Made by a program: the position numbers and the translations under genes. This document shows positions 34,301-42,420 of a DNA stretch of 64,000 nucleotides, piece after piece; position 1 is the stretch's first letter, and every line of letters starts with the position of its first letter. The notes beneath the pieces are model-generated. The model saw only the letters and a program-made list of their open reading frames with translations. It was not told where the DNA came from and did not search any database. The stretch comes from Sulfurimicrobium sp964384915 (lineage in GTDB: Bacteria; Pseudomonadota; Gammaproteobacteria; Burkholderiales; Sulfuricellaceae). The stretch covers positions 62,001 to 126,000 of the forward strand of contig CAYLMA010000003.1 in assembly GCA_964384915.1 (NCBI GenBank), read 5' to 3'.

Positions 34301-36718
34301 GGTGAACTGTTACCTGGCAAACTCACCCAGGCGCTGGCCAATGGACTGCTGGAATATGCGCGCAGCCACGAACAGCGCCAGTGTACCGATGCCGCCGGCG
34401 CGGAGCGGCTGGCTGTCTCAGCCCTGCTGGTCGGCACCGGTTTTACCGGCCTCACTATCGAGGTCGGAGCACGCTGCCTGCTCGACGCCCTGCGTCGCGC
34501 CAACGAGTCGCTGAGCCGCGCCGGCATGAAGGCCCGTATTGGCCGCCTGACCCTGTATGAAGAGGCCGAGGACCGCGCCATCGCGACGGCGCAGGTCCTG
34601 CGTGACCTGGCCGGTGAGGCGCAGTTCGCTGATGCGGTGCGCTTCGACGGCCGCCTTCGCTCCGGCGCGGGCGGTTATCGTGGGCGTTGTGTCAGCAGCG
34701 GCGGGCAGCCGGGTGCGTATCGCGTGCACATCGTCGAAGATGACAAAGGTGGTCTGCGCTTCACCGTCATCACCGACCGGGCGCGCAACGAGGTTGCCGC
34801 CGAGGCGGATCAGCGCCAGGCGGTGGACGGCCTGATCGCATCGATCACCCGCGCCACCCAGGATCAGCCCGGCCTGTCGCGTGCCATATTCGAACTCATG
34901 GTGCCGAACGGGATGAAAGAGGCCGTGGCGGAAGTGCGCAGCCTGATGATGTCCGTCGATCCTGAAGCCGCCGCCTATCCATGGGAACTGATGCGCGACA
35001 GCGATCAACCCGGCGAAAAGCCGCTGGCCGCGCGCGTCGAACTGGTGCGCCAGCTCGCCACGACCCATGGCCGGGGCAGGGTGCCGACCGTGACCGGGAA
35101 CGGCGTCTTCATCGTCGGCGATACCCAGTCCGGCCTGATCGAACTGCCCGGTGCGCAAGCCGAGGCCAAAACCGTCGCCAGGGTTTTCTCTGGCCGGGGC
35201 CATGAGGTCAACGACCTCTACCGCGCCAGTGCCCAGCAGGTATTCGAGGCCCTGTTCAACGGCCGTTACCGTTTCATGCACCTGGCCGGCCATGGCGTCG
35301 TCAGGGACAAGGAAACCGGGCTCACCGGCATGGTGCTCGGCCCGAAGACCTGCCTGACGGCGGCGCAGGTCAACAAGCTCAGGCATGTGCCGGAATTCGT
35401 CTTCATCAACTGCTGCCACCTCGGCGCCATGAAAGAGGATGCCCAGCCGCGCTGGGGCGAACTCGCCGCCAACCTGGCCACGCAATTCATCGAGATGGGC
35501 TGCAAGGCCGTCATTGCGGCCGGCTGGGCCGTGGACGACAGCGCCGCCAGCACCTTTGCGCAGGCCTTCTACACGGCCATGTTCGCCGGCAAGCGCTTTG
35601 GCCATGCGGTTCTCATGGCGCGCGCCGCCACCTACGAGCAGCATCGCCTCAGCAACACCTGGGGCGCCTTCCAGGCCTACGGCGACGAACGCTATTGCTT
35701 CACGGTCGAACCGGCGGAACAGTCAGGCTTGGGCGGGTACGTTCATGCCAGTGATCTCGTTGCCGACCTCGACATGTACTGCGCTCGCCTTCAGGGCGCC
35801 AGCGAGGCCGAGAAGAAGGACTACTACAGCAAGCAGATCAAGGCCATCGAACAGGCCGCGCGCGGCCCCGATTTCCAGAACGCCCGCGTCCGGGAAAAAC
35901 TAGCCAGTGCCTGGGCCGAACTCGGCGACACCGAACGCGCCATTGGCCTTTACCGCGCCGCACTGGCACTGGAAGACGCCGGCATCAGCCTGAAAGCCCT
36001 GGAACAGCTTGCCAACCTGGAGATTCGTTACGGCGCCAGAATGCTCGTGGCGAAGGACGCCAGGAAGCGTGAAGCGGGTGCCAGCTACATGGATCAAGGC
36101 CTGAAACGGCTCAAGCAGCTGGTTGAAATCGGAGCGACCACTGAGCGCCTGTCGCTCATCGGTTCGCACTGGAAGCGCCTCGCGCAGGCGCGCCATGCCA
36201 GCGGCACCAAGGGAATCAAGGATTGCCTGGCCGAGATGCGGACGGCGTACTGGCGTGCCGCAGAGCATGCGCAGCAACGCAGCGGCGAATGGGATTGTTA
36301 CCCGCTGTTCAATGCCCTGGAGGGAGAATTCCTGATTGCAGCCAGGGGTGAGCGTGCCGGGTTCGACACTCGCGCCGCTCAACTTTCCAGCCTGCTGCAA
36401 GCCGGCACCGAAAACGGCAGGCGGCGCTTCGCGGAAAACCGGGACTTCTTCCATGCCCTGGCCGAAGTCGAGGCGGCAAGGATAGATGCGCTCTGGGCGT
36501 GCTTCGACGGACGCACCGGCGCCTGCATCACCAATCCGGATGTGTTGAACGGGTTGATCGCCCGCTACAGCGATGTTCTGAAGCGCCTGGGCAGCGCGCG
36601 CGAGCGGGATTCAGTCTCCAATCAATTGAAATTCCTGCTCGACATGCTGCCTTCCGGCGACAAGCCCAACCAGGTGAAGAACGCATTGACTGCGCTCATC
36701 AGAGGCGTGGCAGCTTGA
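31376..36718 (+). CDS. Dual alpha/beta-hydrolase - CHAT protease giant (1780 aa)
   Basis: Residues 1-160: beta-rich, unknown. About 170-460: lipase-like hydrolase, LIFIHGTASS and VSHSRGGMVG (Ser near 243). About 510-850: second hydrolase resembling lecithin:cholesterol acyltransferases, LLPGIMGSHIQ, PFAYDWRLS, VAHSMGGLVAR (Ser near 619). About 880-1100: a domain reminiscent of the M17-aminopeptidase N-terminal fold (IVVGLGAVGELLPGKLTQAL); tentative. About 1150-1450: CHAT protease (caspase clan), HLAGHGV (His near 1304) and FINCCHLG (Cys near 1345). About 1480-1780: helical, TPR-like. Cytoplasmic; AGGAG before the ATG. One polypeptide thus joins two candidate lipid esterases to a protease. Confidence 0.82.
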   Translation: MNKATGNIKLRIDGTLKEEDASIAEWPAEVYELDGLSRGEAKRVMPEALEPDAVLELELANGARILVAAEDAGRYLGAAARGATGPGQIEVGQVLHLSGPRLPTGAARDSLGAWMLKGLRVYRQGPAGMTALIAAGTFQDAQLDDRNGLYRCSTDAFGLSKVDALPRSADPTLIFIHGTASSTEGSFKDLWSSDKYREQLVATYGSRLYAFEHRSLTDSPIANALDLVKTLPKGARLHLVSHSRGGMVGELLARANRVGLEPFTDAEIERFLAHAERLGREGFEADAKRLRELNRELCKRAIQVERFVRVACPARGTTLASGRLDRWASVMLNLLGKGFDATGRIIPGMMPVAKSYGLLKTFLLAVVKQRADARILPGLEAMMPDSPLVGLLNTPDVKVEHPLHVLAGDFQGDGLLPWLGDCLSEVFYGSETDLVVNTPSMSGGAMRVQGIRQKPVSGPEVTHFSYFERDESALALLGALKGDDSQYQLLEGPSRAEISRGGRETKRKDDAPIVFLLPGIMGSHIQLGKDRIWFEPFSMWSGEMARLKVDAKGVTPDGWMDRNYEMLARHLADSHEVRPFAYDWRLSVTDAAERFGKELDQAMLDAQKRGQPLRIVAHSMGGLVARLALKGRWDKFKAIPGSRLLQLGTPNQGSHSIAAVLMARDDFVQTIERWFDWKHDMRKFLEIVRDFPGVLELLPWPEDNGKASDGVDYFDANVWQSWYGEDQDSKKGKSWIPPQKAPLEKARAAIATLRTAELDPECTLYVAGRSPTPIAVRIVEGRVEIGWVDEGDGRVPWKTGIPPGVPVWYTDAVHGDLANHEKAFEAYRELIESGDTREPALTRIPAGARGESAPVFRPRGLEGHALYPSVDEVLAAATGGARPGRRVAEKKAVPAILEVIHGSLASAESPVLIGAYANDSLRGSASFLNGHLDGQLARAFILGRYPAQPDDAMVFLNATPTGKPGGAIVVGLGAVGELLPGKLTQALANGLLEYARSHEQRQCTDAAGAERLAVSALLVGTGFTGLTIEVGARCLLDALRRANESLSRAGMKARIGRLTLYEEAEDRAIATAQVLRDLAGEAQFADAVRFDGRLRSGAGGYRGRCVSSGGQPGAYRVHIVEDDKGGLRFTVITDRARNEVAAEADQRQAVDGLIASITRATQDQPGLSRAIFELMVPNGMKEAVAEVRSLMMSVDPEAAAYPWELMRDSDQPGEKPLAARVELVRQLATTHGRGRVPTVTGNGVFIVGDTQSGLIELPGAQAEAKTVARVFSGRGHEVNDLYRASAQQVFEALFNGRYRFMHLAGHGVVRDKETGLTGMVLGPKTCLTAAQVNKLRHVPEFVFINCCHLGAMKEDAQPRWGELAANLATQFIEMGCKAVIAAGWAVDDSAASTFAQAFYTAMFAGKRFGHAVLMARAATYEQHRLSNTWGAFQAYGDERYCFTVEPAEQSGLGGYVHASDLVADLDMYCARLQGASEAEKKDYYSKQIKAIEQAARGPDFQNARVREKLASAWAELGDTERAIGLYRAALALEDAGISLKALEQLANLEIRYGARMLVAKDARKREAGASYMDQGLKRLKQLVEIGATTERLSLIGSHWKRLAQARHASGTKGIKDCLAEMRTAYWRAAEHAQQRSGEWDCYPLFNALEGEFLIAARGERAGFDTRAAQLSSLLQAGTENGRRRFAENRDFFHALAEVEAARIDALWACFDGRTGACITNPDVLNGLIARYSDVLKRLGSARERDSVSNQLKFLLDMLPSGDKPNQVKNALTALIRGVAA

Positions 36719-36748
36719 AAAGGAAGCAGTCGTTAAGGCGACACTGTG

Positions 36749-38326
36749 ATGAGTAACCTGATGATTGCAGCCCGCCAGGGCGACAGGATATGGGCCGAGC
36801 GTGTTGCCGCGCAGTTCCGGGTGGCGCTGGGTGATGAGAATGTGCTCACGGTGGTTGGTTCAACTGAACGGCGTGGGTGGACGTTTGTTGCCCCTGATGA
36901 GAAAGCTAGTGAAAAGCACGCCTGCCGCGCACTTCTTTTGGTGATGGGTGCCGGCTGGAATGATTCATTGGCATTGCTCGATGATTCAGGCGACCCGCTG
37001 CGCACGCTGGTAGAGGAGGCCCTTGAGAGGCATGCGATCGTGGTGCCTGTCCTGGTGCAGGGCGTGCAACTGCCAACTCGGGAGCAGTTGCCGTCATCGC
37101 TACATCCGCTGGCCAGGTTTTCTGCCGTTGAGCTCGCGGAGGATGGCTGGCAAGAGACACTGGCCGATTTTGCAGAGCGGTTTGTCCCATACATCAGGGG
37201 GCAAGTACGCATGGCCATGAGCGGTCCGCCGGAAAAAATTCCAAAAATGAAGGGCAGCCCTGAACCAGCGCCATCAGCGCCAGTAAAGTCCGAATCCGTC
37301 GCCTTGGGCGGCAGCATGAAGGACGATAGCCTTCTCTTCGGGGAAAAGATTGCCAGAATGAAATCAGGGCCATCACCTGAAACCTTCGGGGGGGTCAAGG
37401 CAAAGCTCGGCGAGTTAACGGAGAAACTGCTCCATCGCCAGGAGGAGCCACCGCTCGCAACGAAGAGCGCAGAGCCAGGCCCATCGGGAAGCGAGCCCCC
37501 GGCTGAAGCCGAATCGGAGCCCGTGTGGCTGGGTGCGTCGGCACCGAAAGCGGTGAAACCGGGCGACGAGTTTACAGCCCGGTTCGTTGCCTATGAGAAG
37601 CAATTGGAGGAAGAGGTGCGCCAGTTGCTTAAACAACTCTCGCCCAGGGTCGAGCCGGTCCTCGGGGTGCAGGAATGCCGCTGGAAGCGCGGCACCCGTG
37701 TGACCGTAAAGCTTTCCGGGCGCGGCCTGACGATTGACCCGGCCGAACAGACATTCGTCTGGAATGGCGGCCGTTCGCTGCTGGAATTCGATGTGGAGGT
37801 GCCGCGTGAAGCTCCCGAGGGCAAGGTGGTGCTCAAGTTCGACGTGGTCATCGAAGGGATCATGGTGGCGCGCTTGCGGCTTGACCTGGAAATATCGCTG
37901 CAGCCGGTGGCCGGGGAGAATGTGGCTGCAAAGGTCGAACCGGCAAAGAGCGCCTTCGTCTCCTACTCGTCCAAGGACCGCCTGCGGGTGCTGGACCGGG
38001 TGGCTTCCATCAAGATCAGCGCAGGGATCGACCCCTTTCTCGACTGCCTCGACCTCCATCCCGGCGAGGCATGGAAGGCCCGGCTCGACGATGAAATCAG
38101 GCGGCGCGATCTGTTCCTCGTCTTCTGGTCCAAGAATGCCAGCGAATCGGAATGGGTGGTGTGGGAGCTGGATACGGCACTCAAGGAAAAGGGTGAAAAT
38201 GCCCTGCAACTCCACCCCCTGGACCCCGACGTAAAGCCGCCGGATGGGCTGGAAGAACTGCACGTTGGAGACCTCATCATGTGGGTGCGCAAGGGGTATG
38301 AGGCTTCGCTGGCAGGGCAGGGTTAA
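36749..38326 (+). CDS. Two-TIR protein with central beta domain (525 aa)
   Basis: Residues 1-150 resemble a degenerate TIR fold: LLLVMGAGWNDSL and IVVPVLVQGVQLP match the TIR-PASTA protein, but the conserved Glu position appears lost. Residues 150-270 are a Pro/Ser/Glu linker. About 270-395 form a beta-rich domain (TVKLSGRGLTIDPAEQTFVW, LRLDLEIS). About 400-525 form a canonical TIR domain (AFVSYSSKDR, PGEAWKARLDDEI, SEWVVWELDTAL with the Glu). I prefer the ATG at 36749 over the GTG one codon earlier. It starts 30 bp after the CHAT gene. The degenerate TIR may bind or hold the active one. Confidence 0.75.
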   Translation: MSNLMIAARQGDRIWAERVAAQFRVALGDENVLTVVGSTERRGWTFVAPDEKASEKHACRALLLVMGAGWNDSLALLDDSGDPLRTLVEEALERHAIVVPVLVQGVQLPTREQLPSSLHPLARFSAVELAEDGWQETLADFAERFVPYIRGQVRMAMSGPPEKIPKMKGSPEPAPSAPVKSESVALGGSMKDDSLLFGEKIARMKSGPSPETFGGVKAKLGELTEKLLHRQEEPPLATKSAEPGPSGSEPPAEAESEPVWLGASAPKAVKPGDEFTARFVAYEKQLEEEVRQLLKQLSPRVEPVLGVQECRWKRGTRVTVKLSGRGLTIDPAEQTFVWNGGRSLLEFDVEVPREAPEGKVVLKFDVVIEGIMVARLRLDLEISLQPVAGENVAAKVEPAKSAFVSYSSKDRLRVLDRVASIKISAGIDPFLDCLDLHPGEAWKARLDDEIRRRDLFLVFWSKNASESEWVVWELDTALKEKGENALQLHPLDPDVKPPDGLEELHVGDLIMWVRKGYEASLAGQG

Positions 38327-38384
38327 GGCAGGCCAGGCTGTGGCCTTACTTGATTCGGGATTGTGTCTCACTGGGAGAAGAAAA

Positions 38385-39368
38385 ATGCAATTTGCGAGGG
38401 AAATGAAAAGGGATGCAGGGTTAAGGGCCATTGCAGGATGGCTTGCCCTGGCATTTTTCACCCTGTTGTCAGGGTGTGCGACCTTGCCCGATCTGACGCC
38501 ATACCGTGATGCGACCATGCAACTGCGGTCTGCTGTTCTGGCCGGGGGCAGCGCGGTGCAGTCCGGACTCGATGCTGCGGCAGGCAGCTATGAAGCCGGC
38601 GATCCCGCCGCGCAGCGGATCAGGGAAAGCTCGCAGAAATTCGCCACGGACTGGAAGGCCCGGATTGAGGCTGCAGATGCGCTGGTCGCGTATGCGGATG
38701 CGGTGGCCGACATCGCCCGCTCGGCAACGGAGGGCGCCGGGGCAGCGCGTTCCCTGGCCGATTCCCTGGGCAAACTGGCCACCGGCGTGGGAATTGTTCT
38801 GCCGCCATCCGGCACGGTTGCCGCTGCGACCGATGCCGCCGCTTTTGTCTATGGCCATATCGCAGCAGTGCGCGCTGCCCAGTCCCTCGACCAGGCATTG
38901 CAATCCGCGCAACCTGCGGTGGATCGTGTGGCAACCATGCTCGCGCTGGACCTGCAGGCATCGCAGGATATATTGCGAGCGAGCCACAGGCTGCAACGCG
39001 ATGCGCTGGTGCTGAAATACAACGAGGAAATGGGGTACCTCAAGGCCCTGACCAGTGAACGCAAGCAAATCTATGGCAGGGCCAGCTTGCGTCCGGAGGA
39101 TGAGCAGCGTCTGAAGAAGATCGGTGAATTGTACGAGGCGACGCGGGTGTGGCGCGAGCCAATGGAAAAGAACCTGGCCGAGATGGAAAGCACGCTCAGA
39201 GTTCGCGTTGGATTGATCAAAGCGACCCAGACCGCCGTGGCTGAATGGGCGGCCGCCCACCGCAATATTGCAGCCGCCGTGCGGGAGAAACGCAGCGTGA
39301 AAGTAGAAGCGCTAGTCCAGGCCACGCTGGAGGCGAGGGAAATTGTGAGGAGGCTTAGAGCGCTATGA
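38385..39368 (+). CDS. Predicted lipoprotein of unknown function (327 aa)
   Basis: Signal peptide with lipobox LLSGC: the Cys is about residue 29 and would be lipidated. The mature protein is almost entirely helical and Ala-rich, with long amphipathic stretches (about 60-110 and 195-325), suggesting a periplasmic coiled coil anchored in the membrane. I place the start at 38385, where GGGAG precedes the ATG; longer in-frame extensions overlap the TIR gene and have no signal sequence. I do not recognise the family. The next gene overlaps its stop as ATGA, so the two products are probably made in equal amounts and may interact. Confidence 0.7.
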   Translation: MQFAREMKRDAGLRAIAGWLALAFFTLLSGCATLPDLTPYRDATMQLRSAVLAGGSAVQSGLDAAAGSYEAGDPAAQRIRESSQKFATDWKARIEAADALVAYADAVADIARSATEGAGAARSLADSLGKLATGVGIVLPPSGTVAAATDAAAFVYGHIAAVRAAQSLDQALQSAQPAVDRVATMLALDLQASQDILRASHRLQRDALVLKYNEEMGYLKALTSERKQIYGRASLRPEDEQRLKKIGELYEATRVWREPMEKNLAEMESTLRVRVGLIKATQTAVAEWAAAHRNIAAAVREKRSVKVEALVQATLEAREIVRRLRAL

Positions 39369-39874
39369 GCGAATGGGACAACATCGAAGGTTTGCAGCAA
39401 TGGACCGACAAGCTGGGCGAGCTGCTGGATGCAGCAAAGGAGGCCGCACGCAGCCCAGATATCGAAGTCCGTTTGGAGGCCAGCGACCGGCTGGCCGGGT
39501 TCATCGTCAACTCCCGGCCTAACGATGACGCCATCAAGGCCCTGGACGCGCTTGCGGCGAAAGCATCACAGGATCTGATGTTGGCCACCATCGAGGAGCG
39601 GCTGAGGGAGATCGCGGGGCGCACCGCCGAGTGGCATCAGCTTGCCAAGCAGTTCCGCGAACAGGCCGAGACAGCAGGCATGCGGGCAGCGGAGATTCGC
39701 CTGGAAAAGACCCGCAAGGCCGCGCTATCCCTGACGGAAAGCATGCACCTGTTGCAGGATCTGCGCAGCAGCCTCAGCGACAGCGAAGACCCCGAGTTCG
39801 TCAGGAATCTGGCCAGGGCCGTGGAAACGCTAAAGAAATTGCGCTCACAGATCGAGTGGGGCGGGAAAACGTAA
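39365..39874 (+). CDS. Small all-helical protein of unknown function (169 aa)
   Basis: Cytoplasmic, highly charged and predicted to be helical throughout, with heptad-like stretches (LDALAAKASQDLMLATIEER; REIAGRTAEWHQLAKQFREQ). No known motif. Its ATG at 39365 overlaps the lipoprotein stop, which suggests translational coupling. Because the partner is across the membrane, a bridge through the next protein (three TM helices) is one possibility. Not a TPR and not a recognisable toxin or antitoxin. Confidence 0.65.
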   Translation: MSEWDNIEGLQQWTDKLGELLDAAKEAARSPDIEVRLEASDRLAGFIVNSRPNDDAIKALDALAAKASQDLMLATIEERLREIAGRTAEWHQLAKQFREQAETAGMRAAEIRLEKTRKAALSLTESMHLLQDLRSSLSDSEDPEFVRNLARAVETLKKLRSQIEWGGKT

Positions 39875-39953
39875 CGCCATATGTTGCATACGGAGTATCA
39901 ATCTCATCACAAGAGCCTCATTGGGTAAGACAACGCTGAATTAGGAGATCACC

Positions 39954-41183
39954 ATGAATCTGCTGGAGGGGAGTATCGCTTTCGCCCTGGCCTTGGCCGG
40001 GTTTGCCACCATTTGCACGGTGTTGATCGAAATCCTGCACCGCGTGTTGGGAATGCGCGCTGATGGCATGAAGAAAATGCTGGAGGGCTATTTCGAGGAT
40101 GTCATCAAGCCGAAGCTGTCTGATGAACAAGCCAAAGCTGTGAACAAAGAAGCGCTCATGGACAAACTGCTTACAAACACTTTCCTAAATCAACTTGGCA
40201 CCGAGAAGACTTGGTGGGGCAAGTTGCTGAATCCTTTCCATGAACGTCTGCTCAAACTGAACTCGGTGAGCACTGAAGATTTCCTGCGCCGCCTTCCAGA
40301 TACCGACTTGTTCGAGCAACTCAAGAAGCATAGTCCAAATGAAGCGAAAGCCATGGTTAAATACCTGGCTGACAAATACGACCAGTATGGCGCCGGTGCT
40401 ACCGACTATTTCAAGCGCCGTGCCCAGTTGCTGTCAATTTTCATGGGTGTCATGCTGGCGCTGTTCGCCAACATCCATGCGGTGCAGCTCTTCGATGCCT
40501 TCATCAAGAACCCCGACCTGGCCCAACGCATGGAGGCCCAGGCGAGCAACATTCGCCAGACGCTGGAAAGCCAGCAGCCCAGCACCGTTCCTGCGCCGGG
40601 TCCAATACCTAAGGTGGCGCCTGGCCCAGAGCCGAAGGCAGGGCAGCCCGGCGCTACACAGGGTGCAGCAACTCAGGCAAATTCCGCTACAAAACCCATC
40701 GATTACGCCGAGGTCAAGGCCGAACTGGACAAGACGATTGCGACACTCAAGAGCTATCAGGAAATGGGTCTGCCCATCGGGTGGCGTTATTACCCCAACT
40801 GTTTCGGGATGGATATAAAAGATACCCGTTGCGATAAAGCCACTAAAAAAGCTACTGATCAAACCACTCAAGAAGCACATAAAAAATCTGATTCGAAAAC
40901 TCCCTCCTGTCTGATCGTTAGCCTTTGGAAAACAACCGAGAACGACTTTTTTGGAGTGCTGCTATGGCTGTTCACCGTCGTTTTGACGGGCATCCTCATC
41001 GGCCTGGGTGGCCCGTTCTGGTTCGATCTGGCGGTGCGCTTGTCCCAGGTCCGCCAAGCCTTTACCGGCAAACCGGCTCTGCAACCTGCAACTGGGGGTG
41101 CAGTGGTCGCGATGCAAAGCCAGCCCGTCAGTCCGAGACAGCAAGCCATCGAAGACGTATCAGAATTGCTTCAGCCCAAATAA
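39954..41183 (+). CDS. Three-pass membrane protein of unknown function (409 aa)
   Basis: Hydrophobic segments at about residues 6-28 (IAFALALAGFATICTVLIEI), 160-183 (LLSIFMGVMLALFANIHAV) and 322-350 (FFGVLLWLFTVVLTGILIGL). Between TM1 and TM2 is a charged helical domain; between TM2 and TM3 a Pro/Ala-rich linker and a Cys-containing domain (CFGMDIKDTRCDK). A cytoplasmic tail follows TM3. No channel or transporter signature is evident. AGGAG before the ATG. It could be the membrane-perturbing or scaffold component of the island. Confidence 0.7.
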   Translation: MNLLEGSIAFALALAGFATICTVLIEILHRVLGMRADGMKKMLEGYFEDVIKPKLSDEQAKAVNKEALMDKLLTNTFLNQLGTEKTWWGKLLNPFHERLLKLNSVSTEDFLRRLPDTDLFEQLKKHSPNEAKAMVKYLADKYDQYGAGATDYFKRRAQLLSIFMGVMLALFANIHAVQLFDAFIKNPDLAQRMEAQASNIRQTLESQQPSTVPAPGPIPKVAPGPEPKAGQPGATQGAATQANSATKPIDYAEVKAELDKTIATLKSYQEMGLPIGWRYYPNCFGMDIKDTRCDKATKKATDQTTQEAHKKSDSKTPSCLIVSLWKTTENDFFGVLLWLFTVVLTGILIGLGGPFWFDLAVRLSQVRQAFTGKPALQPATGGAVVAMQSQPVSPRQQAIEDVSELLQPK

Positions 41184-41290
41184 GCGGGGAGAGACGTCAA
41201 GGGCTAGCAAGGTGTACTTGGATGAACAGATGGAGATGTTGAGCATAAATTATCGATCTGATCACTAACCACATTAGGAGACAACAAATC

Positions 41291-42094
41291 ATGAATACCC
41301 TGCGCCCCGGATCATCCGGCGATGAAGTCAAGCTCTTGCAATCCCGCCTCGCCGAACTGGGCTTCCCTCCCGGCAAGATCGATGGCGATTTCGGGCCCGG
41401 CACCGAGGCTGCGGTGCGTGCTTTCCAGCACAGCCGGATGCTGCTGGCCGATGGCATTGCGGGGCCACGCACACTGGCTGCTTTGGGTCTGGTGAGCGAT
41501 GCCGCCTTGCCCAGCGCCATTCCGCAAGTCACGGTGGAGAAAACCTGCGTCATGTTTCCCTACACGCCGCGCAAGAACATCGAGAAGCACTTGCCCACGG
41601 TGCTGCAAGGACTGGTTGATGCCGAACTGCAGGACAAGCCCATGGTGCTGATGGCGCTGGCCACCATCCGGGCGGAAACGGAAGGTTTCGTGCCCATCTC
41701 GGAAGGGAAGTCGGGATTTAATACTTCACCCGGCGGAAAGCCCTTCGATCTTTACGATAAGCGCAGCGATATCGGCAACAGCCAGCCGGGGGACGGTGAA
41801 CGCTATCGCGGCCGCGGCTTCATCCAGCTCACCGGCAAGGCCAACTACCTGCAGCATGGCCGTGCCATCGGGCTGGGCGACGATCTCATCAGCAATCCGG
41901 AGCTGGCCAATGATCCTGTCATCGCTGCGCGCCTGCTGTGCAGCTTCATCAAGGCCAAGGAGCGCGCCATCAAGGAGGCGCTGATGGAACATGACCTGCG
42001 CCATGCCCGCAGACTGGTCAACGGCGGCTCCCATGGTCTGGACCGCTTCACGGATTGCTACCAGCGCGGGGAGGCGCTGCTGAAGGAGATGTGA
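41291..42094 (+). CDS. Peptidoglycan-binding / GH19 lysozyme-like protein (267 aa)
   Basis: Residues 5-65 are a PG_binding_1 domain (RPGSSGDEVKLLQSRL, GDFGPGTEAAVRAFQ, DGIAGPRTLAAL). Residues 75-267 form a GH19/lysozyme-like fold with ATIRAETEGF (candidate catalytic Glu) and the family hallmark YRGRGFIQLTGKANY. It would cut glycan strands of peptidoglycan. There is no signal peptide or TM, so release would need lysis or another route, as for endolysins. AGGAG ten bases before the ATG. It resembles phage endolysins, yet no phage genes surround it. A terminator follows at 42220. Confidence 0.8.
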   Translation: MNTLRPGSSGDEVKLLQSRLAELGFPPGKIDGDFGPGTEAAVRAFQHSRMLLADGIAGPRTLAALGLVSDAALPSAIPQVTVEKTCVMFPYTPRKNIEKHLPTVLQGLVDAELQDKPMVLMALATIRAETEGFVPISEGKSGFNTSPGGKPFDLYDKRSDIGNSQPGDGERYRGRGFIQLTGKANYLQHGRAIGLGDDLISNPELANDPVIAARLLCSFIKAKERAIKEALMEHDLRHARRLVNGGSHGLDRFTDCYQRGEALLKEM

Positions 42095-42219
42095 TTTCAG
42101 GTTGAAAGGACATGAGATTGCGGTGTGTTAGTGAACTGTTTACTGCGCTGGAGCGCTTTTCCCACGTTTGAACCCGGATTGTCCATTAGGCGGCGCTTTG
42201 CGCCTACGTGATTGCTGGC

Positions 42220-42240
42220 GGCCGGTTTGCGGCCATTTTT
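42220..42240 (+). terminator. Candidate rho-independent terminator ending the island
   Basis: GGCCG-gtttg-CGGCC followed by ATTTTT. A smaller GGCGC/GCGCC hairpin lies just upstream near 42190. The rest of the 326-bp stretch 42095-42420 has no gene. Confidence 0.55.
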
Positions 42241-42359
42241 GCCGCTTGTTCGTTGTCCATGGTTGTTCCATGGACTCCTCGCAAGCAACTAAACTGTCTC
42301 GCAAACCACCTCGCCATCATCTAGCGTCCTAATGGATAATCCGGGTGTGAAACACTGTG

Positions 42360-42388
42360 TTAAGCCGGACCGGGATATCCGTTATAAT
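42360..42388 (+). promoter_or_regulatory. Promoter of the SDR gene
   Basis: Perfect -10 TATAAT (42383-42388), with a weak -35 TTAAGC 17 bases upstream. Confidence 0.5.
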
Positions 42389-42420
42389 TCGCGAATTCGA
42401 CATTACGCTTATGGATTCCC

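Noticed and set aside
34418..35644. 408-codon open frame antisense to the CHAT domain
   Set aside because: Coincides with conserved CHAT motifs on the + strand; no start signal.
41291..42094. Prophage endolysin/prophage remnant
   Set aside because: No integrase, capsid, tail or holin genes nearby; neighbours are conflict-type genes.
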